Assembly: GCA_041879295.1 (NCBI GenBank)
Contig: CP047152.1
Location: 5,337,501 to 5,401,500, forward strand
From: Pseudomonas putida
Lineage (GTDB): Bacteria > Pseudomonadota > Gammaproteobacteria > Pseudomonadales > Pseudomonadaceae
Reading direction: 5' to 3'
Length of the DNA: 64,000 nucleotides
Shown piece by piece: positions 28,047 to 39,424 of this stretch. Below the pieces are notes generated by a model. It did no database searches. It was not told where the DNA came from and saw nothing but the letters and a program-made list of their open reading frames with translations. The number at the start of each line of letters is the position of its first letter. Position 1 is the first letter of the stretch. The translations under genes and the position numbers were made by a program.

Positions 28047-30620
28047 TCAGGCGCCGACGAGTGTCGGTTGGCCTGCGTTTTCCGGGTGCAACGGCAACAG
28101 CGGCGAATGCGGGTCATTGTTGATCGACGCACGCCACACATCGATCCATGCCGCGTTGTGCTCGGCCCACACCTGCTCGTGCAGGCGGCTCAGTGCCACC
28201 GGATCGCTGAGCAGGGCCAGGCGCGTATTGAGGTCCAGGCCTTTCGGCCCGACTTCAATCGCCTTGGCAACGCGCTCTGCACGCAACGCTTCAATCGGTG
28301 CCGCCTGGCCATGGCGGGCAGTGGCCATGGCGCAGGCCAGGGCATTCTGCCGCGGGTCGACCACGGCCCGCACGAAGCCATCATGCAAGGCATGCCAGCG
28401 GTTTTCGTGAGTGTACTGGTCGGTCGCCAGCAGCTCTTGTGGGGTGGCGTATTCCTCGGGGATGAGGAACAGCTTCTCGTCCTTGGCCGCCAGGCCCAGG
28501 CGGGTGCGGCTGGAAATGACCGATACCGGGATCGACAGCACCAGCGAACCGACGATAGGCGCCAGCCACCACAGGAAGCTCGGGTTCAACCACGCCACCA
28601 GTGCGGCCCAGGCAATGCCCAGCAGCGTCTGCGGGCCATGCCGGCGCACGGCTTCGCCCCACGGCGTGGAGTCGTCGTCGCGCTGCGGCGAGTTCCAGGT
28701 CGCAGCCCAGCCGAGGAACGCGGCCAGCACGAAGCGGGTGTGGAAGATCATGCGTACCGGTGCCAGCAACATGGAGAACAGCATCTCCATCAGCATCGAC
28801 AAAGTAACCTTGACTCGCCCACCAAACTCGACGGCGCCCTTGGCCCAGATCAGGATGACGCTAAGCAGCTTGGGCAGGAACAACAGCACGATGGTGGTGG
28901 AGAACAGCGCTACGGCCTTCTCCGGGTGCCATTGCGGCCACAGCGGGTAAAGCTGGTATGGCTCGATGAAATACTGCGGCTCCATCAGCGTGTTGGTCGC
29001 CAGCAACGCGGTCGACAGCACCAGGAACAGGAACCACAGCGGCGCCGACAGGTAAGACATCACCCCGGTGAGGAACACCGCACGGTGAACCGGGTGCATG
29101 CCTTTGACCAGGAACAGGCGGAAGTTCATCAGGTTGCCGTGACACCAGCGGCGGTCGCGCTTGAGCTCGTCGAGCAGGTTTGGCGGCAGTTCTTCGTAGC
29201 TGCCCGGCAAGTCGTAGGCAATCCACACGCCCCAGCCGGCACGGCGCATCAGCGCAGCTTCGACGAAGTCGTGGGAAAGGATGGCACCGGCGAATGCGCC
29301 CTTGCCCGGCAACGGCGCCAGGGCGCAGTGCTCGATGAACGGCTTCATGCGGATGATCGCGTTGTGGCCCCAGTAGTGCGACTCACCCAACTGCCAGAAG
29401 TGCAGACCGGCAGTGAACAGTGGGCCGTACACGCGGGTAGCGAACTGCTGCATGCGTGCGTACAGGGTGTCCATGCCCGAGGCTCTCGGCCCGGTCTGGA
29501 TGATGCCGGCGTCCGGGTTGGCTTCCATCAGGCGCACCAGGCTGCTCAGGCACTCGCCGCTCATGACACTGTCGGCGTCGAGTACAACCATGTACTTGTA
29601 CTCGCCACCCCAGCGACGGCAGAAGTCGTCGAGGTTGCCGCTCTTGCGCTTCACCCGGCGGCGACGGCGGCGGTAGAAGATGCGGCCAAAGCCTTTGGTT
29701 TCGCGGCACACATCCAGCCAGGCCTGTTGCTCGGCCACGGCAATGTCGGTGTCGTTGGTGTCGCTGAGCACAAAGAAGTCGAAACGGTCGAGGTTGCCGC
29801 TGGCGGCCACCGACTCGAACGTTGCGCGCAGGCCGGCGAACACCCGCGGCACGTCTTCGTTGCAGATCGGCATCACCAGCGCGGTGCGCGCCTCGGGCGC
29901 GATTGGCTCGTTGCCTGCGCTGCTGCCCGAAATCTTGTATTTGTCGCGCCCGGTGAGCAGCTCGAGGAAGCCCATCAGCGCGGTCCAGAAGCCCGCCGAC
30001 ACCCAGCAGAACAGGATGCCGAAGAGGATCAGGATAGAAGTCTGCAGGGCATACGGCCACACCTGCACCACCGTGTCCCACAGCGACTGGCTGAGGATTT
30101 CGTCGAGGTCGACGAACGACCAGCCCTGGTACGGCAGGATGCCCTTCATGTACCAGCCAGCAACGATGGTCTGGCCAATCATCAGGGTCAGCAGGATATA
30201 GCGGCGGATCGAACCGACCGTGCGCCAGCGTGCCGGTGGCAGTTCGCGCTTGGGCGGCTGCGGGGCATTGGTACGGCCGGTCATGCGCCGCCACATGCGG
30301 ATCAGCACGTTGGTGCGCCACGGTTCGGGCACAACCTTGGTGCGCTTGATCGGCGGGGCGATCTTCAGGCACAGGCGGCCGCTGCCATCGACGCCGAGCA
30401 TTTCGGCGTCTTCCAGCTCGGCGGCGCTGCCCACGGTCAGGCGCGGGCCCACCGAGGCCTGCACGGCCTCGGCAGAGCTGGCGGCCGGGTTGGCCGCCAA
30501 GCGTTGGTGCAGCTCACTGAACGAGGTGCAGCTGGCAAGTTCAGCCCGCTGCTGGTCGCTCAGTGGTAGGTGGGCCAGGTACTCGCCAAGCGATTCCGGC
30601 CTTGCGCTTGAGTTACTCAT
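28047..30620 (-). CDS. opgH: Glucan biosynthesis glucosyltransferase OpgH (MdoH)
   Basis: OpgH is the inner-membrane glycosyltransferase that makes the beta-glucan backbone of osmoregulated periplasmic glucans from UDP-glucose. The 857-residue protein has an N-terminal cytoplasmic region, multiple membrane helices, a GT2 domain with DADSVMSG and QTGPRASG motifs, and the RDRRWCHGN segment matching the Q/RxxRW-type motif. It overlaps opgG by 8 bases, so the two are co-translated. Confidence 0.97.
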   Translation of the reverse strand: MSNSSARPESLGEYLAHLPLSDQQRAELASCTSFSELHQRLAANPAASSAEAVQASVGPRLTVGSAAELEDAEMLGVDGSGRLCLKIAPPIKRTKVVPEPWRTNVLIRMWRRMTGRTNAPQPPKRELPPARWRTVGSIRRYILLTLMIGQTIVAGWYMKGILPYQGWSFVDLDEILSQSLWDTVVQVWPYALQTSILILFGILFCWVSAGFWTALMGFLELLTGRDKYKISGSSAGNEPIAPEARTALVMPICNEDVPRVFAGLRATFESVAASGNLDRFDFFVLSDTNDTDIAVAEQQAWLDVCRETKGFGRIFYRRRRRRVKRKSGNLDDFCRRWGGEYKYMVVLDADSVMSGECLSSLVRLMEANPDAGIIQTGPRASGMDTLYARMQQFATRVYGPLFTAGLHFWQLGESHYWGHNAIIRMKPFIEHCALAPLPGKGAFAGAILSHDFVEAALMRRAGWGVWIAYDLPGSYEELPPNLLDELKRDRRWCHGNLMNFRLFLVKGMHPVHRAVFLTGVMSYLSAPLWFLFLVLSTALLATNTLMEPQYFIEPYQLYPLWPQWHPEKAVALFSTTIVLLFLPKLLSVILIWAKGAVEFGGRVKVTLSMLMEMLFSMLLAPVRMIFHTRFVLAAFLGWAATWNSPQRDDDSTPWGEAVRRHGPQTLLGIAWAALVAWLNPSFLWWLAPIVGSLVLSIPVSVISSRTRLGLAAKDEKLFLIPEEYATPQELLATDQYTHENRWHALHDGFVRAVVDPRQNALACAMATARHGQAAPIEALRAERVAKAIEVGPKGLDLNTRLALLSDPVALSRLHEQVWAEHNAAWIDVWRASINNDPHSPLLPLHPENAGQPTLVGA

Positions 30621-32352
30621 CGGCAGGCAACTGATAGCTCCAGGTCTCGGTCAGCACCTTCTCGGTGGTGGCCGGGGCCCCGTTGGTGGGCGCCGCATCG
30701 GCGGCAGGTTGTTCGGCCTTGGCAGATGGCTCAGCCTTGACGGCTTTCTCGGCCTTGGCAGGCTTGGCTGCGGCCTTGTCCTGCTTGGCGTCCTGGGCAG
30801 GCTTGGCGGCTTCGACCGGCACGTCACGCACCAGTGCGGCGCGCATTTCGGTCGATTTGTTGGCTTCCTTGACCTTCAGGCGCAGGGTCAGGCGCCAGCC
30901 CTTGGTCTCAGGGTTATAGCGCAGATTGTTCTCGACCACCTCGGCGTTGTCGCCCACGCTGATCTGGCTGCGCACGGCGGTGTCTTCCGGCAGGGCGGCC
31001 AGGGCCGGGCCGGCGAAGTCGACCAGGAACGCCACACTGCCGTCTGGCTGGCGGATCAGGTTGGACTGCTTGACGTCACCGGTGGAACGCAGGGTCTGCT
31101 TGACCCAGCCTAGATCAGGGGCCTGGAACTTCGGCTCGTCAATGGTCCAGTGCAGGCGGTAGGCGTACTCGATCGGCTTGCCGGGCTCCGGCAGCTTCTC
31201 CGGGCTCCAGAAGGCCACGATGTTGTCGTTGGTCTCGTCGGCGGTCGGGATTTCGACCAGGTCGACGCTACCCTTGCCCCAGTCACCCTTCGGCTCGATC
31301 CAGGCGCTTGGGCGCTTCTGGTAGTTGTCGTCGAGGTCTTCGTAGTCACTGAAGGCGCGCTGGCGCTGCATCAGGCCGAAACCACGCGGGTTCTCGACGC
31401 TGAAGTTACTCACGGCCAGGTGCTTCGGGTTGTTCAGCGGGCGCCACAGCCACTCGCCATTGCCGGCGTGAATCGACAGGCCTTCGGAGTCATGCAGGGC
31501 CGGGCGGTAGTTGAGCACCTTGGACGGCTGATTGGGGCCGAACAGGTACATGCTGGTCAGCGGAGCAATGCCCAAGCGGCTGACATGCTCACGCAGGAAC
31601 ACGCGGGACTGCACGTCGACCACGGTGTCGTTGCCCGGACGCAGGATCAGCTTGTAGGCGCCGGTGGAGCGCGGCGAATCCAGCAGCGCATAGATCACCA
31701 GGTGCTTGTCGGCTGGCTTGGGTTTTTCAACCCAGAACTCCGTGAAGCGCGGGAACTCTTCGCCCGAGGGCAGTGCGGTGTCGATGGCCAGGCCACGGGC
31801 AGACAGGCCGTACACATGGCCCTTGCCGACTACGCGGAAATAGCTGGCGCCAAGCAGGGTCATGATCTCGTCCTGCTTGTCAGCCTTGTTGATCGGGTAC
31901 AGCACGCGGAAACCGGCGTAACCGAGGTTTTTGGTGGTTTCCGGGTCGTGCGGCACGTCACCGAACTCGAAGCGGTCCGGGTCGTACTTGATTTCCTGGA
32001 CCTTGGTGGCAGTGACCTCGTTGATTTTCACCGGGGTGTCGAAGTGCATGCCCTGATGATAGAACGACAGTTTGAACGGGGTCTTGTCCTTGGCCCACTC
32101 GGCCTTTTCCTGCAGGAAACGGATTTTCTGGTAGTCCGCAAACTTCATGTCGCGGAACACGGCCGGCAGGTTGCTTTTGGGTGCGTCGTACTTCTGGCCG
32201 GCCAGATCCTTTGCCTTGGCTGCAACATCGTCAAGATTGAATGCCCACAGCTGGCCCGCGCTCATCAGGCCAACCAGAGCCACACTGGCCATCAGCGCCT
32301 TGTGTAGCCGAACGCCGGGGATTCTTGATGCTTTTTGGGGACTAACAATCAC
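30613..32352 (-). CDS. opgG: Periplasmic glucan biosynthesis protein OpgG (MdoG)
   Basis: OpgG acts in the periplasm on the nascent glucan chain made by OpgH. I start at GTG 32352 ([13 protein letters not shown]), behind GAGGG, giving 579 residues with a signal peptide cleaved near LWAFNLDD. A longer frame reaches 32562 but has no conserved residues there, and the ATG at 32379 is an alternative. The C-terminus carries a ~50-residue Lys-Ala-rich tail (about 520-570) not present in the enterobacterial protein, before [11 protein letters not shown]. Confidence 0.93.
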   Translation of the reverse strand: MIVSPQKASRIPGVRLHKALMASVALVGLMSAGQLWAFNLDDVAAKAKDLAGQKYDAPKSNLPAVFRDMKFADYQKIRFLQEKAEWAKDKTPFKLSFYHQGMHFDTPVKINEVTATKVQEIKYDPDRFEFGDVPHDPETTKNLGYAGFRVLYPINKADKQDEIMTLLGASYFRVVGKGHVYGLSARGLAIDTALPSGEEFPRFTEFWVEKPKPADKHLVIYALLDSPRSTGAYKLILRPGNDTVVDVQSRVFLREHVSRLGIAPLTSMYLFGPNQPSKVLNYRPALHDSEGLSIHAGNGEWLWRPLNNPKHLAVSNFSVENPRGFGLMQRQRAFSDYEDLDDNYQKRPSAWIEPKGDWGKGSVDLVEIPTADETNDNIVAFWSPEKLPEPGKPIEYAYRLHWTIDEPKFQAPDLGWVKQTLRSTGDVKQSNLIRQPDGSVAFLVDFAGPALAALPEDTAVRSQISVGDNAEVVENNLRYNPETKGWRLTLRLKVKEANKSTEMRAALVRDVPVEAAKPAQDAKQDKAAAKPAKAEKAVKAEPSAKAEQPAADAAPTNGAPATTEKVLTETWSYQLPADE

Positions 32353-32576
32353 GAGCAACCCTCGCCGAAAACAGATCATGAAACCAACGGCCAGCGACAA
32401 ATGCCGGGTTGGCGAGCACTGTTCGGACCCCGTGAGGGCGTAATGATTCCCCAAACGGATCCAGACAATGCTCGAGTCAGAGTGAAACGGACCTGCGAAC
32501 GCAGGTCCATGCAGCGCGCGATTATCCAGCAGGTTGCGTGACAACGCATCAGGCTGGAGCAACTATTTATCGTATA

Positions 32577-32611
32577 AAACCCCTTGTTTTCCTGTGAACA
32601 AAGGGGTTTTT
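32577..32611 (-). terminator. Rho-independent terminator after dtd
   Basis: AAACCCCTTGTT pairs with AACAAAGGGGTTTTT across a short loop, just downstream of the dtd stop on the minus strand. A-rich and T-rich flanks make it usable on both strands. It separates pip-dtd from opgGH. Confidence 0.85.
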
Positions 32612-32615
32612 GACC

Positions 32616-33053
32616 TCATATTTGTAACATAAATGTTACGGGGCCATCATTGACCAGGTGCACCTGCATATCCGCCCCGAAGCGGCCGCTGGCCACGTCG
32701 GCGTGCTGAGCCTTTGCCTGCTGCAAAAGATAGTCGAACAACTCGGCGCCGAGGGCCGGTGGCGCCGCTGTCGAGAAGCTCGGACGCATGCCGTTGCGAG
32801 TATCGGCGGCCAAGGTGAACTGTGACACCAGCAACAGGCCACCCCCGACATCCTTGAGCGACAGGTTCATCTTGCCCTGATCGTCGCTGAACACACGGTA
32901 GTTCAGCAGCTTGTGCAACAGCTTATCGGCCTGTTCGCGGGAATCGTCAGGCTCGACCGCCACCAGCACCAGCAACCCCTGGTCGATGGCACCGACCACC
33001 TCCCCCGCCACTTCAACCCGCGCACCGCGCACGCGCTGCAACAGGCCCTTCAT
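32616..33053 (-). CDS. dtd: D-aminoacyl-tRNA deacylase
   Basis: Dtd hydrolyses D-aminoacyl-tRNAs (and Gly-tRNA(Ala)), guarding translation against D-amino acids. The 145-residue protein has the SQFTLAAD motif and the C-terminal NDGPVTF motif that form the active site of the dimer. Its ATG overlaps the pip stop by four bases (ATGA type), so pip and dtd form one unit. Confidence 0.97.
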   Translation of the reverse strand: MKGLLQRVRGARVEVAGEVVGAIDQGLLVLVAVEPDDSREQADKLLHKLLNYRVFSDDQGKMNLSLKDVGGGLLLVSQFTLAADTRNGMRPSFSTAAPPALGAELFDYLLQQAKAQHADVASGRFGADMQVHLVNDGPVTFMLQI

Positions 33054-34021
33054 GCTTCTTCCAGGGGCAGGTCGAGCAGGCGTCGGGCCATCTGGTCGGC
33101 GGCACGCACCAGGGCATCGGTGATGCCAGGCTCGGAAGCCGCGTGACCGGCGTCACGGATCACTTTCAGCTCACTGTTCGGCCAGGCCTGGTGCAACGCC
33201 CAGGCGTTGTCCAGTGGGCAGATCACATCGTAGCGCCCATGCACGATCACCGCCGGCAGGTGGGCGATCTTGGGCAGATCACGGATCAGCTGGTCCGGTT
33301 CGAGGAAGGCGTTGTTCATGAAGTAGTGGCATTCGATGCGAGCGATCGACAGCGCCCGCTGCGGTTCGGAAAAGCGGTCGACCACCAGCGGATTGGGGCG
33401 CAGGGTGGCGGTACGGCCTTCCCAGGTGGACCACGCCTTGGCGGCGTGCATCTGGGCGATCTGGTCATTACCGGTCAGGCGCTTGTGGAAGGCCTTGACC
33501 AGATCGCCGCGTTCCTCCGGTGGTATCGGTGCGATGTAGTCCTGCCAGTAGTCGGGGAACAGGCGGCTGGCGCCTTCCTGGTAGAACCACTCGATTTCCT
33601 GCGGCCGGCACAGGAAGATGCCGCGCAGGATCAGGCCGTGCACGCGTTCTGGGTGAGCCTGAGCGTAGGCCAGGGCCAGGGTCGAGCCCCAAGAGCCACC
33701 AAACAGCACCCACTTGTCTATGCCAAGGTGTTCGCGAATGCGCTCCAGGTCTTCGACCAGGTGCCACGTGGTGTTGTTCTCCAGGCTCGCATGGGGCGTG
33801 GAGCGGCCACAGCCGCGCTGGTCGAAGGTGATGATGCGGTACAGGTTGGGGTCAAAGTAGCAGCGGCTCTGGGCGTCGCAGCCAGCGCCAGGGCCTCCGT
33901 GGATAAACACCACGGGCAGACCTTCCGGCGAGCCGCTTTCGTCGACATAAAGCACATGCGGCGCTTCCACGGCCAGATCGTGCCTGGCGTAGGGTTTGAT
34001 CTGCGGGTAGAGGGTCTGCAT
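33050..34021 (-). CDS. pip: Proline iminopeptidase
   Basis: Pip removes N-terminal proline from peptides. The 323-residue alpha/beta hydrolase has the oxyanion HGGPGAGC motif, the nucleophile elbow GGSWGS, and Asp and His in GRYDVICP and DAGHAASEP. The start is ATG 34021 ([15 protein letters not shown]) behind ACGGAG; the frame extends to 34189 without similarity to the family. Confidence 0.95.
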   Translation of the reverse strand: MQTLYPQIKPYARHDLAVEAPHVLYVDESGSPEGLPVVFIHGGPGAGCDAQSRCYFDPNLYRIITFDQRGCGRSTPHASLENNTTWHLVEDLERIREHLGIDKWVLFGGSWGSTLALAYAQAHPERVHGLILRGIFLCRPQEIEWFYQEGASRLFPDYWQDYIAPIPPEERGDLVKAFHKRLTGNDQIAQMHAAKAWSTWEGRTATLRPNPLVVDRFSEPQRALSIARIECHYFMNNAFLEPDQLIRDLPKIAHLPAVIVHGRYDVICPLDNAWALHQAWPNSELKVIRDAGHAASEPGITDALVRAADQMARRLLDLPLEEA

Positions 34022-34189
34022 TGCGCACTCCGTGTGAGGATTATTCGGCCGTGGGCCATCATAAACCTGAATTGCGCTTTCAGCACCGTCCTTGCTGACG
34101 CGTTCGAACGGCGCGAATGGCCATTGCGCAGATTTCCGACAATGGCCTCCCACGGCGCCTGGCGACGCCGATAGCGTCGCCGCCTCCAC

Positions 34190-34993
34190 TCAACGCTTGT
34201 AACGCTCGTCGCCCCACGCCAGCAGCGCTTGCAGCAGCTGCCTCAATACCGCTTGTGTCGGTTGCGCCAGATCATCCCGGTAGGCAAACGGCTCGATTTC
34301 CTCCATATAGGTGCTTTGCGCCAGCTCCAGTTGCACAGCATGGATATGGTTGGCCGGGTCGCCATAATGCCGGGTGATGTACCCGCCTTTGAACCGACCG
34401 TTGAGCACATGGCTGTAACCTTGCATCCCGGCGCACACACCCTGCAGCCGCTCAGCCAGTGCCGGATCGCAACTGGCGCCGTTGAAAGTACCCAGGTTGA
34501 AGTCCGGTAACCTGCCGTCGAACAGGTGCGGGATCAGCGAACGGATCGAATGGGCATCCCACAGCAGCGCATAACCGAACTGCTCTCGCAAGCGGTCCAG
34601 CTCGCGACGAATGGTAGCGTGATAGGGGCGCCAGATCTGCTCCAGATAGCGTTTACGTTCTTCGCCAGACGGTGCCAGCCCATCCTTGAACAGGGGTTCG
34701 CCACCGAACAGCGTCGCCGGGTACAAGCCCGTGGTGGCGCCGGCGTACAGTGGCTTGTCGTCGTCCGGCCGGTTCAGGTCGATGACGAAGCGTGAATACT
34801 CTGCAGCCACCACGCTGGCGCCCATGTCACGGGCAAAGTCGTACAACTGCGGGATGTGCCAGTCGGTGTCCGGCAAGCTTTGCGCCTGGTCGACCAGGCC
34901 GTCGCGCACGGCGTCGCTCAGGCGCAGGCCAGCGTGCGGCATGCTGATCAGCAGCGGCAGGCGACCTTGGTGAAAACTCAGTACCTTGTCCAT
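34190..34993 (-). CDS. hutG: N-formylglutamate deformylase HutG
   Basis: HutG hydrolyses N-formylglutamate to glutamate and formate, the last step of the five-step histidine degradation route that also uses HutF. The 267-residue protein shows LLISMPHAG, DLNRPDDD and WDAHSIRS motifs of the formylglutamate amidohydrolase family. The start is ATG 34993 (MDKVLSFHQGR), 10 bases after hutI. It ends the hutU-H-T-I-G series. Confidence 0.95.
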   Translation of the reverse strand: MDKVLSFHQGRLPLLISMPHAGLRLSDAVRDGLVDQAQSLPDTDWHIPQLYDFARDMGASVVAAEYSRFVIDLNRPDDDKPLYAGATTGLYPATLFGGEPLFKDGLAPSGEERKRYLEQIWRPYHATIRRELDRLREQFGYALLWDAHSIRSLIPHLFDGRLPDFNLGTFNGASCDPALAERLQGVCAGMQGYSHVLNGRFKGGYITRHYGDPANHIHAVQLELAQSTYMEEIEPFAYRDDLAQPTQAVLRQLLQALLAWGDERYKR

Positions 34994-35003
34994 CGGGCCT
35001 CGC

Positions 35004-36209
35004 TCAGTTGGAGATTTCATGGCCCATGCGCACTACGCGCTTGGGCAGGTCGCCACCCAGCCAGTAGGCCAGGTCGGCGGGGCGTTCGATCTGCCAGGCG
35101 ACGAAGTCGGCCACCTTGCCCACTTGCAGCGAGCCGTGGCTGTCACCCAGGCCCAGCGCCGTGGCAGCGTGGACCGTAACGCCGGCCAGGGCTTCTTCCG
35201 GCGTCATGCGGAAGCAGGTGCAGCCCATGTTCAGCATCAACCGTAGCGACAACCCTGGCGAGGTGCCGGGGTTGAGGTCGCTGGCCAGGGCAATCTTCAC
35301 CCCGTGCCGGCGCAATGCATCCATTGGCGGCAGCTGGGTTTCACGCAGGAAGTAGAAGGCACCCGGCAGCAGCACGGCGACTGTGCCGGCGTTTGCCATG
35401 GCCATGGCGTCTTCCTCTGTCATGAACTCCAGGTGGTCAGCCGACAGAGCCTGGTAACGCGCGGCCAGGCTTGAGCCGTGCAACGATGACAGCTGTTCGG
35501 CATGCAGCTTGACCGGAAGGCCCAGTTCGCGTGCCTTGATGAACAGTCGTTCGACCTGGGCCGGCGAGAACGCGAGGTGTTCGCAGAAGGCGTCCACCGC
35601 ATCTACCAGGCCTTCGGCCGCCAGGGCCGGCAACATTTCATCGCAGATATGCGCGATGTAGTCATCGGCCCGGCCTGCGTACTCTGGGGGCAAAGCGTGC
35701 GCTGCCAGGCACGTGGCACGCACCGTCAGCGGCAGCTCGTCAGCCAGGCGCCGGGCCACTCGCAGCATCTTGCGCTCGTTGGCCAGGTCCAGGCCGTAGC
35801 CGGACTTGACCTCGATGGTGGTCACGCCATCGCGCATCAGTGCCCGGACGCGCTGGCGAGCACTGGCGAACAACTCGTCTTCGCTGGCCGCACGGGTAGC
35901 CCGCACAGTGCTGGCGATACCGCCACCCTGTGCGGCGATTTCGGCATAGCTCACGCCCTGCAGGCGCTGCTCGAACTCGCCGCTGCGGTTGCCGCCGAAC
36001 ACCGCATGGGTGTGGCAGTCGATCAGCCCGGGGGTGACCCAGGCGCCACCCAGGTCAACCGTGCGGTCAGCTTCGACGGGCGCCAGCTCGGCGCGCGGGC
36101 CTATCCACTCGATCAGCCCGGCGCTGGTGACGATCGCCGCATCCTCGATGGCCGAGTAGCGGCCGTCGGCCATGGTTGCAACATGGCAATGCTGCCAGAG
36201 GGTTCTCAT
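35004..36209 (-). CDS. hutI: Imidazolonepropionase HutI
   Basis: HutI opens the imidazolone ring to N-formimino-L-glutamate. The 401-residue amidohydrolase has the metal-binding [10 protein letters not shown] motif, a HAEQLSS block carrying a third ligand, and [12 protein letters not shown] near the end. The start is ATG 36209 (MRTLWQHCH) with GGAG 7-8 bases upstream. The gap after the permease gene is only 15 bases. Confidence 0.97.
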   Translation of the reverse strand: MRTLWQHCHVATMADGRYSAIEDAAIVTSAGLIEWIGPRAELAPVEADRTVDLGGAWVTPGLIDCHTHAVFGGNRSGEFEQRLQGVSYAEIAAQGGGIASTVRATRAASEDELFASARQRVRALMRDGVTTIEVKSGYGLDLANERKMLRVARRLADELPLTVRATCLAAHALPPEYAGRADDYIAHICDEMLPALAAEGLVDAVDAFCEHLAFSPAQVERLFIKARELGLPVKLHAEQLSSLHGSSLAARYQALSADHLEFMTEEDAMAMANAGTVAVLLPGAFYFLRETQLPPMDALRRHGVKIALASDLNPGTSPGLSLRLMLNMGCTCFRMTPEEALAGVTVHAATALGLGDSHGSLQVGKVADFVAWQIERPADLAYWLGGDLPKRVVRMGHEISN

Positions 36210-36224
36210 GCACAATCTCCTATG

Positions 36225-37628
36225 CTAGCGGTGCAGCTCGGCCGGCTCCGCGACCGGCTGGCCCTGCCCTGCGCGCGGCTTGCACCACAGCAGGTAGGAC
36301 GCCACCAGGAACACCACCCAGATCACGCCGACGATCAATGCCGCCTGGGTGTCCGGGAAGTAGCCGAGCACGCCAAAGATGAACACCATGAACGCAATGG
36401 CCATGGCCGGGCCGTATGGCCAGAACGGAACCGGAAACTTGAGCTGGGCCATTTGCTCGCGGCTCATGCTGCGGCGCATGGCTACCTGGGTGAGCAGGAT
36501 CATCAGCCACACCCACACCGTGGCGAAGGTGGCGATCGAGGCAATCAGCAGGAACACATTTTCCGGGATCAGGTAGTTGAGCAATACGCCGATCAGCAGC
36601 GCAGCCCCCATCACCACGACAGTCATCCACGGTACGCCATGTTTCGACAACTTGCTGAAACCGCGTGGGGCGTGGCCTTGCTGGGCCAGGCCATACATCA
36701 TGCGGCCAGCGCCAAAGATGTCGCTGTTGATGGCAGAGATGGCAGCGGAAATCACCACGACGTTCAGCACGGCAGCGGCAGAGCCAATGCCCAGGTTGCT
36801 GAAGATCTGCACGAACGGGCTGCCCTGGCTGCCGATCTGCGGCCATGGGTACAGGCACATCAGCACGAACAGGGTGAGCACGTAGAACAGCAGGATGCGC
36901 AGCGGCACCGCGTTGATCGCTTTGGGGATGACGCGCTGCGGGTCTTTTGCCTCACCGGCGGTGACGCCGATGATCTCGATACCGCCGAAGGCGAACATCA
37001 CCACGGCAAACGACGCAATCAAGCCACCCACGCCGTTAGGCATGAAGCCGCCATGGTCGAACAGGTTGCTCATGCCCACGGCATGCCCGGTACCCACCTG
37101 GCTGAAACCGAAAGCCATGATGCCGAGACCGGCCAGGATCATCGCCACGATGGCGCCGACCTTGAGCAGCGACAGCCAGAATTCCATTTCGCCGAATACC
37201 TTGACGTTGCACAGGTTGAGGCCGCCGATCAGGAAGACGATGCCCAGCACCCAGATCCAGCGGGCTACCTCCGGGAACCAGAAGCCCATGTAGATACCGA
37301 ACGCGGTGACGTCGGCGATGGCGACGATGACCATCTCGAAAGCGTAGGTCCAGCCGAGGATGAAGCCGGCCATTGGGCCAAGGTAGGTCGTGGCGTAGTG
37401 GCCGAAGGAGCCGGCCACCGGATTGTGCACGGCCATTTCGCCAAGGGCGCGCATGACCATGAATACGGCAGCGCCGCCGATCAGGTAGGCCAGCAGCACG
37501 GCCGGGCCTGCCATCTGGATGGCCGAGGCAGAGCCGTAGAACAGGCCGGTGCCGATGGCGGAGCCGAGGGCCATGAAACGGATGTGGCGGGCACTTAGCC
37601 CGCGCTTGAGACCTTGAGCTTGTTGCAT
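36225..37628 (-). CDS. hutT: Histidine permease HutT (APC family)
   Basis: A 467-residue amino-acid permease with about 12 membrane helices. The N-terminal [20 protein letters not shown] motif and [16 protein letters not shown] are typical of the AroP/ProY/LysP subfamily. Its place inside the hut operon, between hutH and hutI, points to histidine or urocanate as substrate; the sequence alone would fit proline or other amino acids as well. The start is ATG 37628 ([10 protein letters not shown]) behind AAGGA. Confidence 0.88.
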   Translation of the reverse strand: MQQAQGLKRGLSARHIRFMALGSAIGTGLFYGSASAIQMAGPAVLLAYLIGGAAVFMVMRALGEMAVHNPVAGSFGHYATTYLGPMAGFILGWTYAFEMVIVAIADVTAFGIYMGFWFPEVARWIWVLGIVFLIGGLNLCNVKVFGEMEFWLSLLKVGAIVAMILAGLGIMAFGFSQVGTGHAVGMSNLFDHGGFMPNGVGGLIASFAVVMFAFGGIEIIGVTAGEAKDPQRVIPKAINAVPLRILLFYVLTLFVLMCLYPWPQIGSQGSPFVQIFSNLGIGSAAAVLNVVVISAAISAINSDIFGAGRMMYGLAQQGHAPRGFSKLSKHGVPWMTVVVMGAALLIGVLLNYLIPENVFLLIASIATFATVWVWLMILLTQVAMRRSMSREQMAQLKFPVPFWPYGPAMAIAFMVFIFGVLGYFPDTQAALIVGVIWVVFLVASYLLWCKPRAGQGQPVAEPAELHR

Positions 37629-37682
37629 GTCACGTCCTTGAATTGTTTTTGTGGTCGTGAGATTCAGGGGGCTGCTGCGCAG

Positions 37683-37762
37683 CCCCTTCGCGGGCACGCC
37701 CGCTCCCACAGGGGATGGTGTTTTGCACCTACTTCTGTGGGAGCGGGCGCGCCCGCGAAGGG
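37683..37762. repeat. REP palindrome pair inside the hut operon
   Basis: Two inverted REP copies lie between hutH and the permease gene. Folded in the mRNA, the pair may protect the hutUH part of the message relative to hutTIG. Confidence 0.85.
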
Positions 37763-37784
37763 CCGCCCAGCGGCCCCAGGGGCG

Positions 37785-39317
37785 TTACAGGCTTGGCAGT
37801 ACACCCGCCGGCAGCAAGCCGGTCAGACTACCCTTGGCCAACAGGTCCACGGCCTTTTCGATATCCGGCGCGAAGAAACGGTCACGGTCGTAGTGCGGCA
37901 CCTCGCTGCGCAGCGCCTGGCGCGCCTGCTCCAGCTTGGCCGAAGTCTTAAGGCCTTTGCGCAGGTCCAGGCCCTGGCAAGCGCCCAGCCATTCGATGGC
38001 CAGCACGCCACGGGTGTTTTCGGCCATTTCCCACAGGCGCTTGCCGGCCGCCGGGGCCATCGACACGTGGTCTTCCTGGTTGGCCGAAGTTGGCAGGCTG
38101 TCGACGCTGTGCGGGTGCGACAGGGCTTTGTTTTCGCTGGCAAGGGCGGCAGCGGTGACCTGGGCGATCATGAAGCCGGAGTTGACCCCGCCGTTTTCCA
38201 CCAGGAACGGCGGCAGCTGGGACATGTGTTTGTCCATCATCAGCGAGATGCGGCGCTCGCTGAGCGAGCCGATTTCAGCGATGGCCAGGGCCAGGTTGTC
38301 GGCGGCCATGGCCACCGGCTCGGCGTGGAAATTGCCGCCGGAGATCACATCACCTTCGGCAGCGAACACCAGCGGGTTGTCCGACACGGCGTTGGCTTCG
38401 ATGCCCAGTACCTCGGCGGCCTGGCGCAGCTGGGTCAGGCAGGCACCCATGACCTGCGGCTGGCAGCGCAGCGAGTACGGGTCCTGGACCTTGTCGCAGT
38501 TCTTGTGCGACAGCGACACTTCGCTGGAGTCGCCCAGCAGGTCGCGGAAGCAGGCCGCGGTGTCGATCTGGCCGCGTTGGCCACGCACTTCGTGGACACG
38601 CGCATCGAAGGGCGAGCGCGAGCCCAGCGCAGCTTCGACGCTCAGGCCGCCGCAGGCGATGGCAGCGGCATACAGGTCTTCGGCCTGGAACAGGCCACGC
38701 AAGGCATAGGCGGTGGAAGCCTGAGTCCCATTGAGCAGGGCCAGGCCTTCTTTGGCGGCCAGGGTCAGCGGTTCGAGGCCGGCAATCGCCAGGGCTTCGG
38801 TGGCCGGCAGCCACTGGCCCTTGTAGCGAGCCTTGCCTTCGCCCAGCAGCACCAGCGACATATGCGCCAGCGGCGCAAGGTCACCGGAGGCACCTACCGA
38901 ACCTTTCAGCGGGATGTGCGGGTAGACTTCGGCGTTGACCAAGGCAATCAGCGCGTCGATGACTTTGCGGCGGATGCCGGAGAAGCCACGGCTGAGGCTG
39001 TTGATCTTCAGCACCATGATCAACCGCACCAGGTCGTCATCCAGCGGCGCGCCGATACCGGCGGCGTGGGACAGCACCAGCGAACGCTGCAGGTTTTCCA
39101 GGTCATGGCTGGCGATGCGGGTCGAGGCCAGCAGGCCGAAACCGGTGTTGATGCCATAGGCAGTGCGGTCTTCGGCAATGATCTGTTCGACGCAGGCGAC
39201 GCTGGCGTCGATGGCCGGCGCGGCGCTGGCATCCAGTTGCAGGCGCACGGGCGCGGCGTGAATCGCACGCAGCTGGGCCAGGGTCAGGGTGCCAGGCTTG
39301 AGGGTGAGTTCGGTCAC
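37785..39317 (-). CDS. hutH: Histidine ammonia-lyase HutH
   Basis: HutH removes ammonia from histidine to give urocanate. The 510-residue protein has the autocatalytic MIO triad Ala143-Ser144-Gly145 in [12 protein letters not shown] (numbering includes Met). The start is GTG 39317 with GGAG upstream. It lies 107 bases after hutU, a gap holding a hairpin (39342-39367). Only one hutH copy is seen in this cluster. Confidence 0.98.
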   Translation of the reverse strand: MTELTLKPGTLTLAQLRAIHAAPVRLQLDASAAPAIDASVACVEQIIAEDRTAYGINTGFGLLASTRIASHDLENLQRSLVLSHAAGIGAPLDDDLVRLIMVLKINSLSRGFSGIRRKVIDALIALVNAEVYPHIPLKGSVGASGDLAPLAHMSLVLLGEGKARYKGQWLPATEALAIAGLEPLTLAAKEGLALLNGTQASTAYALRGLFQAEDLYAAAIACGGLSVEAALGSRSPFDARVHEVRGQRGQIDTAACFRDLLGDSSEVSLSHKNCDKVQDPYSLRCQPQVMGACLTQLRQAAEVLGIEANAVSDNPLVFAAEGDVISGGNFHAEPVAMAADNLALAIAEIGSLSERRISLMMDKHMSQLPPFLVENGGVNSGFMIAQVTAAALASENKALSHPHSVDSLPTSANQEDHVSMAPAAGKRLWEMAENTRGVLAIEWLGACQGLDLRKGLKTSAKLEQARQALRSEVPHYDRDRFFAPDIEKAVDLLAKGSLTGLLPAGVLPSL

Positions 39318-39341
39318 TTTGCTACTCCAATCGCGTAGAGC

Positions 39342-39367
39342 CGCAGGCCCGTATCCAGGTGCCTGCG
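39342..39367 (-). promoter_or_regulatory. Hairpin between hutU and hutH
   Basis: CGCAGGC and GCCTGCG form a 7-bp stem around a 12-base loop upstream of hutH. It is a possible attenuating or stabilising structure between the two genes. No T-tract follows on the minus strand. Confidence 0.35.
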
Positions 39368-39424
39368 CACTCCTTCTTGTTGTTCAGTATCACCCCTTGT
39401 GGGGTGCGGTCCAAAGCGAGGCGA

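Noticed and set aside
27846-30569. Long plus-strand open frame of 907 codons opposite opgH
   Set aside because: It lies antisense to opgH in a GC-rich gene. The translation is His/Arg/Gln-rich without family motifs, while opgH is clearly real.
35502-37598. Long plus-strand frame of 698 codons opposite hutI and hutT
   Set aside because: It has shadow composition and spans two real genes on the other strand.
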